A stretch of DNA of 64,000 bases from the NCBI RefSeq assembly GCF_004379255.2, contig NC_056040.1, forward strand, positions 4,940,257-5,004,256, in the 5' to 3' direction. Below, in pieces: positions 57,616 to 64,000 of the stretch. Below the pieces are notes generated by a model. The model was not told where the DNA came from. It was given only the letters and a program-made list of their open reading frames with translations, and searched no databases. Numbering within the stretch: the stretch's first letter is position 1; each line of letters starts with the position of its first letter. This stretch comes from Salvia splendens. Its lineage: Eukaryota; Streptophyta; Magnoliopsida; Lamiales; Lamiaceae. Both the position numbers and the translations under genes were made by a program.

Positions 57616-59479
57616 AAACAATAATGTCACAATTAATTATACATGGAGTAGTATTATGTGCGAAATAATTTTATTCACGAAAATATTTATGATTTAAAAC
57701 TTCTAGGAGGTGGGAATTGCATTACGTCAGTTAATTAAAAAGCGAGTTGATTTTTGCAAAATATTCGAAAAGAAATATTCGAAGTGGCACTAAGGCTGAT
57801 TGAAACGTCGCTTTTTGCAAAATTGATTTCGCCATCACAACTTTGGCAAGAGTCAAAATCATCAGCCGTCTAGCTAATTTTAACTGCATGCTACTTTTCC
57901 GTTTAATTTTTAAAAACTTTTTTTTACCTTTCTTCAGTAGCTCTAACTTTTCCACAATTGTAAAGAAGATGATAATTATGGACTCATAAATTATGTTAAA
58001 AAGATATAAGTAACGACACTGAAATTTTCGAAAGGTGTCTTGGGCATTTATTTGCTCAGCCAAAACTTTAAATAAAGTTATTCAAATCACTACACTCTCC
58101 ATATAACTTGATTGAAAATATAATGTTATTTATAACTAATAACGTCAAATGCAAGAATAATTGAGGGTTTATCCCCCATAGTTAATTTGTCTGCAATAAC
58201 TCGAGATTGGCTATTATAATTGTGATCGTGAAACATTCCCTTTGAAAATGCAATTTTGGAATGCATATGGACATTCTACATTTCATTTTATCCTTGAAAA
58301 ATTATGTAAGACCTATAAACATGAAGAAGAGACAAATTAATTAGTTTAATGATTGCGCTTGCATGGAAAAACTACGCCCTAGAAAGAGAAACACTTCTTA
58401 TATGGTTCATCTCAAGTGGCTAATGGTATTATTGGTGCAAATTGATGCAACAAGCCGTATGAGAATATTTTAACTAGGAGGTTATCAAAGAAACCATAAT
58501 TCTTTGAAACGAAATTAATATTACTCCATAAAATAAAAACCGCAATCAAAATAATGACATGCGCTATTTATAAGAGTTTAGAAAACCCTAGAAACTCAAA
58601 GGAAATAAAACAAAAACGAGGAAATTAAAAATAAATCCCAAAAACAGTAAATTATCTTTTTCATCCCCTAAACGATGTCAGATGGCTAAAATCCTTAGTC
58701 CATTAATGCGACGATGTCACGATGCTTTAGATTTCTAATCCCGATTCGCAAGCACCAAGCGAATTTCAAGCCATTCTGACACAAGGCCTTTTTGGCACGT
58801 TTTCGTCGTCGCCGACGTATATTGCTGGAACAGCATCACAAATGATGGAACATATATCTTCGTTTACATAAAAAGCGGAAGGCATGCTTCATACCCTAGT
58901 TAGGCGTTCCTCTTCGTAGTGGCAATACGAAGACAAGACTTACGTGGTCGCGATTTACTTTGTGGATTGGAGTTTGGTGCACCGAATTCAAATGATTGAT
59001 GAATGTAGTGGCAATATAGATTGGAACGAGGGAAGTTGATGATAGAGTTCAAATGATATCTTCATTATTGTTAATTTTTTATATTTCTGTTTTTCGGGAG
59101 TAGAATTATTGACCTAATATATTCTCATTTGGAAATAAATACATACACACAAGCAAAAACATAGGATGGCTAATAAATAGTACACACGAGCGGAAAAACA
59201 TAGGATTTGGTTGAAGTAAGAACTATGCTTGAACTATATGCATGAATTATTTTCAACGGTTAGATTTTGAAGACCTGTCCTGATGATTAGTGTGATTTTT
59301 GAGAGAATGTTGAATGACTTGAATCCATGATTTTTCGCATGTTATTACTTAAGTGTATATTATAAAATCAAATTACCATGTGATTGTGGGTGCGACCCCA
59401 CCGAGGTACAATTAAATGAATCAATCATTTTCAACGAATTCATTCATTATATTAATTATAGTAATAGTTTTTATATTAG

Positions 59480-59830
59480 TATAAGCTTATAATTAACTTG
59501 TAACGGAGGACTCGAACCTAGGCCAAAATAAGCTTATAATTAACTAGTAATGGATGACTCGAAAATGAAACCTTTGGCCTCAGACATTAACCTCTTTACC
59601 ATTTGGTCAATTCACACACACAAAACTATGTTAGGTAAACTTTTTATAGTGACTGATTCCACCACATGCAGTCCCATACTCCATAAACCCAAGGTTTTTT
59701 TTTGGAGGAAATGCAACTCCACTAAGTTAATAAGAGAGACTCGAACTCAACACCTCAGTCAACAATGTCTAAACTTCTTGCCGCTAGAACAAAGGCTTCG
59801 AACTATTCTACTAATATATATAGAGAAAGA
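59480..59830 (-). repeat. Possible tRNA-derived SINE fragments
   Basis: On the minus strand GGTTCGAGTCC (59518-59508) fits a pol III B box, and a second GAGTTCGAGTCTC lies near 59745. Upstream AAATGGTAAAGAGGTTA resembles a SINE A-box region. AAGCTTATAATTAACT occurs twice (about 59483 and 59529), each time followed by a GACTCGAA. Intact SINE ends were not found. Confidence 0.4.
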
Positions 59831-62800
59831 TATATACTACTAATATATATAGAGAAAGAGGTGGAGAGAGAGAGCTACACGACATTCCACTTTATTAGTA
59901 TATACATAGATTTGATATCAATGATACATATGTACGATTTTGTTCTTGATTAACGTAATTAATTAACATAAACTCGTTTCGACAAGATTTATTTAATAGT
60001 ATATCAAACTCGTTACCCATGTGGAATACTAAAGTAAGTCTACCAAAAATAAGCTCACTTGTTAAATTTGTATTTAATTAGTACAATAAAGTTAGCGGAA
60101 TTATTACATTCTTAGACTTATCTTTTGCTCTCTTATACAAAAAATATGAAATAAAAATTGCCACATATATATATGCGAAAGGAAAACGTTCACGATAGAT
60201 AATTTTGATTAAGACATTAGTGCAAGTATGATTATGATTTATGACATGAGTGCTTATAATTAAGAGTCTGGTATGAACACATAATCAAATACTAGTACAT
60301 TTTTTTCGTGATATAATTTATATGAAAAAATTGTGGCCAAAATCACCTTTTAAAAGGTGAATGCTTTTTCCACTAAAGTTGAACGTGGAAAACAAATTAA
60401 AGGTAGGGGTGGGGGAGAGGAAGACCCAATTACCTTAGTGTATTTACTTTTGGTATTATAATTTCAATAGCATATATTCTTCTACTTCAGTTGCTTTCAT
60501 CAGGCCTGTCACATTTCCTCATCCAATTACAAGCACACACACAATGTTATGGTATAATTGAAATTACAAGAAAATTATTTTGTGAATTTAGGTGGAATTA
60601 AAAATTATATTAAAGGTTAATTATATATCTTTCACGAAGTTTTATTGTTGTTTAAGATGAACTTCAACTCGTTCAATTTATCAAAAACAATATTTTGTAC
60701 ATAAATAATCAATCATATGAAACTTGAGTATGATCCTTTTTTCTTTATCCTTTTTAATCTCTAAAGAAATTTTTATATATAGTCCACTCTAACATGATAA
60801 AAGTTACCAATGAAAGTAACTTCTTTAGGGGGAAACTTTAGGACCATTATGGGCGGTGTATAATTGAGTGGCAGAAAAAAATTCCCAATAAAGTTGATCA
60901 TAAATCTTAACGTGAAAATTTATGAAAGTCATTCTATATTTTGATAGTACTATATGATATACTATTTCATACATAAAAGTGGTCCTAGTGATAGTGATAA
61001 AACCATGCATTGCACCCACCTCCTCCACTCAAATATTATCATTTTGTTTTAATAGTTGACTAGCTAAAATCACACACACTTTCAAACATTTTTGTAAAAT
61101 CAATTACATAAATTTAATGTTATTAACAAGGCCTTTCTCAATCAATTTGTGGTCCTCATCATGCATGCATGTTAACAAGTGTTCCAAGCTTTATGGATAT
61201 TCACAAACAATGCTTCGAACATGAAATTATACATTTTGAATTTGTAATAACAACATATTTTGAGCTATAGTTAGAAAATTTGTTTTATGCGTGATGTAAA
61301 ATTATACTCCTATATTTGATATGAATTAAGTAGTAGTGTTTGTTTATTCATTTTTTAAAAGCAATATTTTTTTCAAATATAGAACAAAAGAATTCATTAA
61401 ATTTTATTTGGTAGTAGACTAGTGGCCTTGGCAGGTTCGAATAATATTAATGATGAGTGATTATATATCCCAAACAATATATTCTCTCATCTAGTAAAGA
61501 TGACAGTTTTTAGGATGCTGGCTGTCTGTGCATCTTGATCATCCAATCAATTTCTTGAATCTCAACTTTTTTCCACTCATACTAATATCTCTTCTAGGGA
61601 TTTTCATTAAAATTCTTAAGTAACATTGCAGGAGTTAACTAATTTTGAGCCACTTTTGACTAAGAGTAATTATCACTTTAAATCCAAAACATAAATTCAG
61701 TCATTATATAAATTACTACATTGCCATGCTTGTAAAATTACTGAATTCAATATGTAAACTGCACTAAAAATACCTCCTCTTAGATTCAAACATAGTCAAT
61801 ATTTTTTATTTAGTGCATTAATAAATTACAGAACAAAAGGAAAGGGACAAAAAGACTCACACTAAAGAGGGTGGTCATTGGTGTTTGGTTTGACATATTA
61901 GAAAAGATTGAGTCTTATGAATGCTGTTTGGTTGAGTAGAGAATACTCGATGTTTAATCTTGAGACAGTGTCATTTAGAATTAATCCTGGCATTTTATTA
62001 GTGACAAAATTAATCTTGAGAATTCAATCTTGAATATCACTGGACAATTTAATCTTAAACAATCAAATATAGAATTGCTATGCACTATCATTTCATAAAC
62101 TGCTGGAAATCATCTAATTGTAAGATTTCGGATGATCGGATCTAATAATGATTGAATAGGATGCATTGGATTGGATGGAGACTTCCCCTTCAACCCCTTG
62201 TCCTAAATACTTTGATTCTGATCGGAAGCATTTAATTCTACCTTTTCTCTTGTACTATATGATCAACATTTTAGAGACAATGGTTATATGTAACATGCAA
62301 AAAGATGTAAGTACTATATATTCCCCTTTATTCGCCGATCGTTCCGAAAATTAAATAAAATCTTTTGAAAGTAGTGTTGATTATTAATTGATAATGTTGA
62401 AATAAAGTCAATTGTATACTATGTCCGTATATATTTTCATCTTACGAAGTTTGATACATATAGAAAATTGGTAATAATTGATTTCGACGTCATTTCGTAG
62501 TTAGCCAAGTACAAAAGTGAACGTTTTTTTATATATGTATTTTGGCAACAATTCCTTAAGCATCAAAATGCGAAAAAAATACTGGTATATGCTCCTGTGC
62601 ACGAGTTGAGAAGTATGTGTTTGACCTTAGGAAATTAGATTTTCAAATCATACTATTATTCTTCATATTCTATATTCTTATATCTATGACGTGAAGAAAT
62701 CAACGAATGTTTTTTTAGTTTGAACCAAATTTAAGTTTGAGTAGAACTATAGGTTGACATAATAGTTAACTTCTTTTCATACGGGGTCAATAACAAGACA

Positions 62801-63913
62801 GTTCAGTCACTCATAAACATAATATTGAACGATAGAGTTATAATTAACAATCAAAACTATATGAAACAAAATTGTATATTAATGTAACCGTATATTACCT
62901 AGGTTTACACTTACTATCCAATTAGAAAATGAAAGGCCAACAAGAAAAATCTATTAATTGGAATAAGATTTTTGAAGAAAATGAGACTAAGTGATATCAT
63001 AATCCTTTGCTTAATTTGAATTAAAGTTTTTTAGTTGTGTTTTAAATATATAGGTCTAAATATTATTTTGGACTTATTTTACCCTTATATATATAGATGT
63101 TCCTATATGACGCCCTATTAAGTCCTCATCACTCAGTATAATTACTAATAATTTATTATCTATTATTATAAATAAATTTATGATTGAATATATTCACATC
63201 CGGGAAAAAAAGAATTTAAACATCCTTAATTCCTTATATACCAATTCCTTGGAATCAATGTTAGTACAGGGAATTAGGGTGCAAAATTCTCATTAAAATG
63301 CATCTAATCTGCCTACCTCTATACTAATCACGAGAAAGATACTTATGAGAAAGCAACTTTCCATGATTCTTGTAACAATATATCTCTTCTCCGACGTTTC
63401 CTCAGAAAATTAAAACTGTAAAAATTAATCAAGACACTAATTAATTAAACAAGTGTAATAAACGTGAAATTAAGCAAATGAAGAGTCTCTGGAAAAAAAG
63501 CTACAATAATTAGTGAAGGATCAAAAGGTGAAGAATCAAACAAAGTAAGGACAGCACAATAAAGCGTTACTTGACATTGTTGTCTTCATCAACAAGCTTC
63601 CACAAATACATCAAGTCATCAATCAACCCTCTAATTTAGTCTTCTCCCTCACTCCAACCCTACCCCACTCCATACTTATTTACTCTTCACTAAGATCTCA
63701 TTAATATTAAATAAATTCGATTTTCATGTTACTATGATATTGTGTGCGGATCCCACCACCATGCCATCCCCATGCACGCAAAGTTAAAAAGGCCACAATG
63801 ATCATCCACAAAAAGCCCCCCTCTTCTATTTCTCAACTCCCATTTCCAAGAAAAAAAAAAGATAAACCCCCCCTTTAATTTGCTTTCTCCTTCTTCTTTG
63901 GTTATTGCAAGAA

Positions 63914-64000
63914 ATGAAAGTGCCCTTCCCTGCATACAACCCGAACCCGAACCTGAAACCAGCATCTGCGTACGAGCCCAAATCCGTCCTCGATCTCCGT
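63914..64000 (+). CDS. SCL15: GRAS family protein, SCL15/HAM4-type (5' end only)
   Basis: The first 29 codons begin MKVPFPAYNPNPN and reach SVLDLR at the window edge. An N-terminal MKVPF followed by SVLDLR(R) is what I recall of SCARECROW-LIKE 15 proteins in eudicots. A CT-rich leader and GCAAGAAATG lie just before the start. The neighbour to the left is a cupin like At4g36700, and At4g36710 is SCL15, which supports the call. The GRAS domain itself is outside the window, so identity rests on the short N-terminus and context. Confidence 0.6.
   Translation, partial: MKVPFPAYNPNPNLKPASAYEPKSVLDLR

Larger units (their letters stand above)
54916..63913. other. 9-kb gene-poor, AT-rich region
   Basis: No gene recognised. 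Contents: two decayed Stowaway-like stretches at about 55080-55375 and 55380-55630; a one-ended hAT-like terminus near 56161-56174; an (ATT)n run; a possible antisense LTR-like stretch at 58320-59100, with poor support; tRNA-like SINE pieces at 59480-59830; and CT-rich sequence near 63880-63900, likely the 5' UTR of the last gene. It probably holds the distal regulatory DNA of the GRAS gene. Confidence 0.5.

Noticed and set aside
57400..57616. Tri-nucleotide rich stretch taken as a CRISPR-like or regulatory repeat
   Set aside because: Simple AT-rich microsatellites in plant DNA, with no spaced repeat structure.

Overview
The window is nuclear DNA from a flowering plant. Intron-rich genes of plant-specific families (IDD zinc finger, OVATE, GRAS) lie among AT-rich spacers full of MITEs and LTR retrotransposons. 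A eudicot, probably an asterid, is my guess from style only. Exon limits were worked out by hand from GT/AG sites, reading phase and family similarity.

Layout. 1-8967 is the 3' part of a Ty3/gypsy element (copy A) of the Tat type. It holds protease, then a UAG stop in a leaky-type context, then reverse transcriptase, RNase H, a second RNase H and integrase. Tandem repeats follow, then a four-exon gene on the opposite strand, then the 3' LTR. Next come host genes: a DUF1195 membrane protein (9391-11237, +), an RNF170-like RING protein (12221-13367, +), an OVATE family protein (21028-21825, +), the spliceosomal protein SF3B4 (26320-30056, -, nine exons), a decayed PHIP1-like RNA-binding gene (33370-36003, +) with a chimeric copia remnant upstream, an INDETERMINATE DOMAIN zinc-finger factor (41271-43183, +) with a stray copy of its tail at 45019, and a vicilin-like bicupin (46233-48629, -). 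49000-54910 is copy B, a complete but internally deleted relative of A. It has 619-bp LTRs that look identical and a 5-bp target duplication. About 9 kb of gene-poor DNA follows. The window ends in the first 29 codons of a probable SCL15-type GRAS gene.

How it fits together. Copy B keeps LTRs, primer site, polypurine tract and part of gag, but lacks protease, RT, RNase H and most of integrase, so a related autonomous element must have moved it recently. Comparing A and B shows the antisense gene's splice sites, the leaky-stop context and changes in repeat number. B landed 366 bp upstream of the bicupin start codon. A's LTR ends about 420 bp upstream of the DUF1195 gene. From memory, OFP, SF3B4, cupin and SCL15 genes are also neighbours in two duplicated Arabidopsis segments, so the host genes look like an old conserved block opened up by transposons.

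The best candidates for unusual biology are the spliced antisense gene in the retrotransposon and the UAG-CAA-UCA signal between protease and RT.
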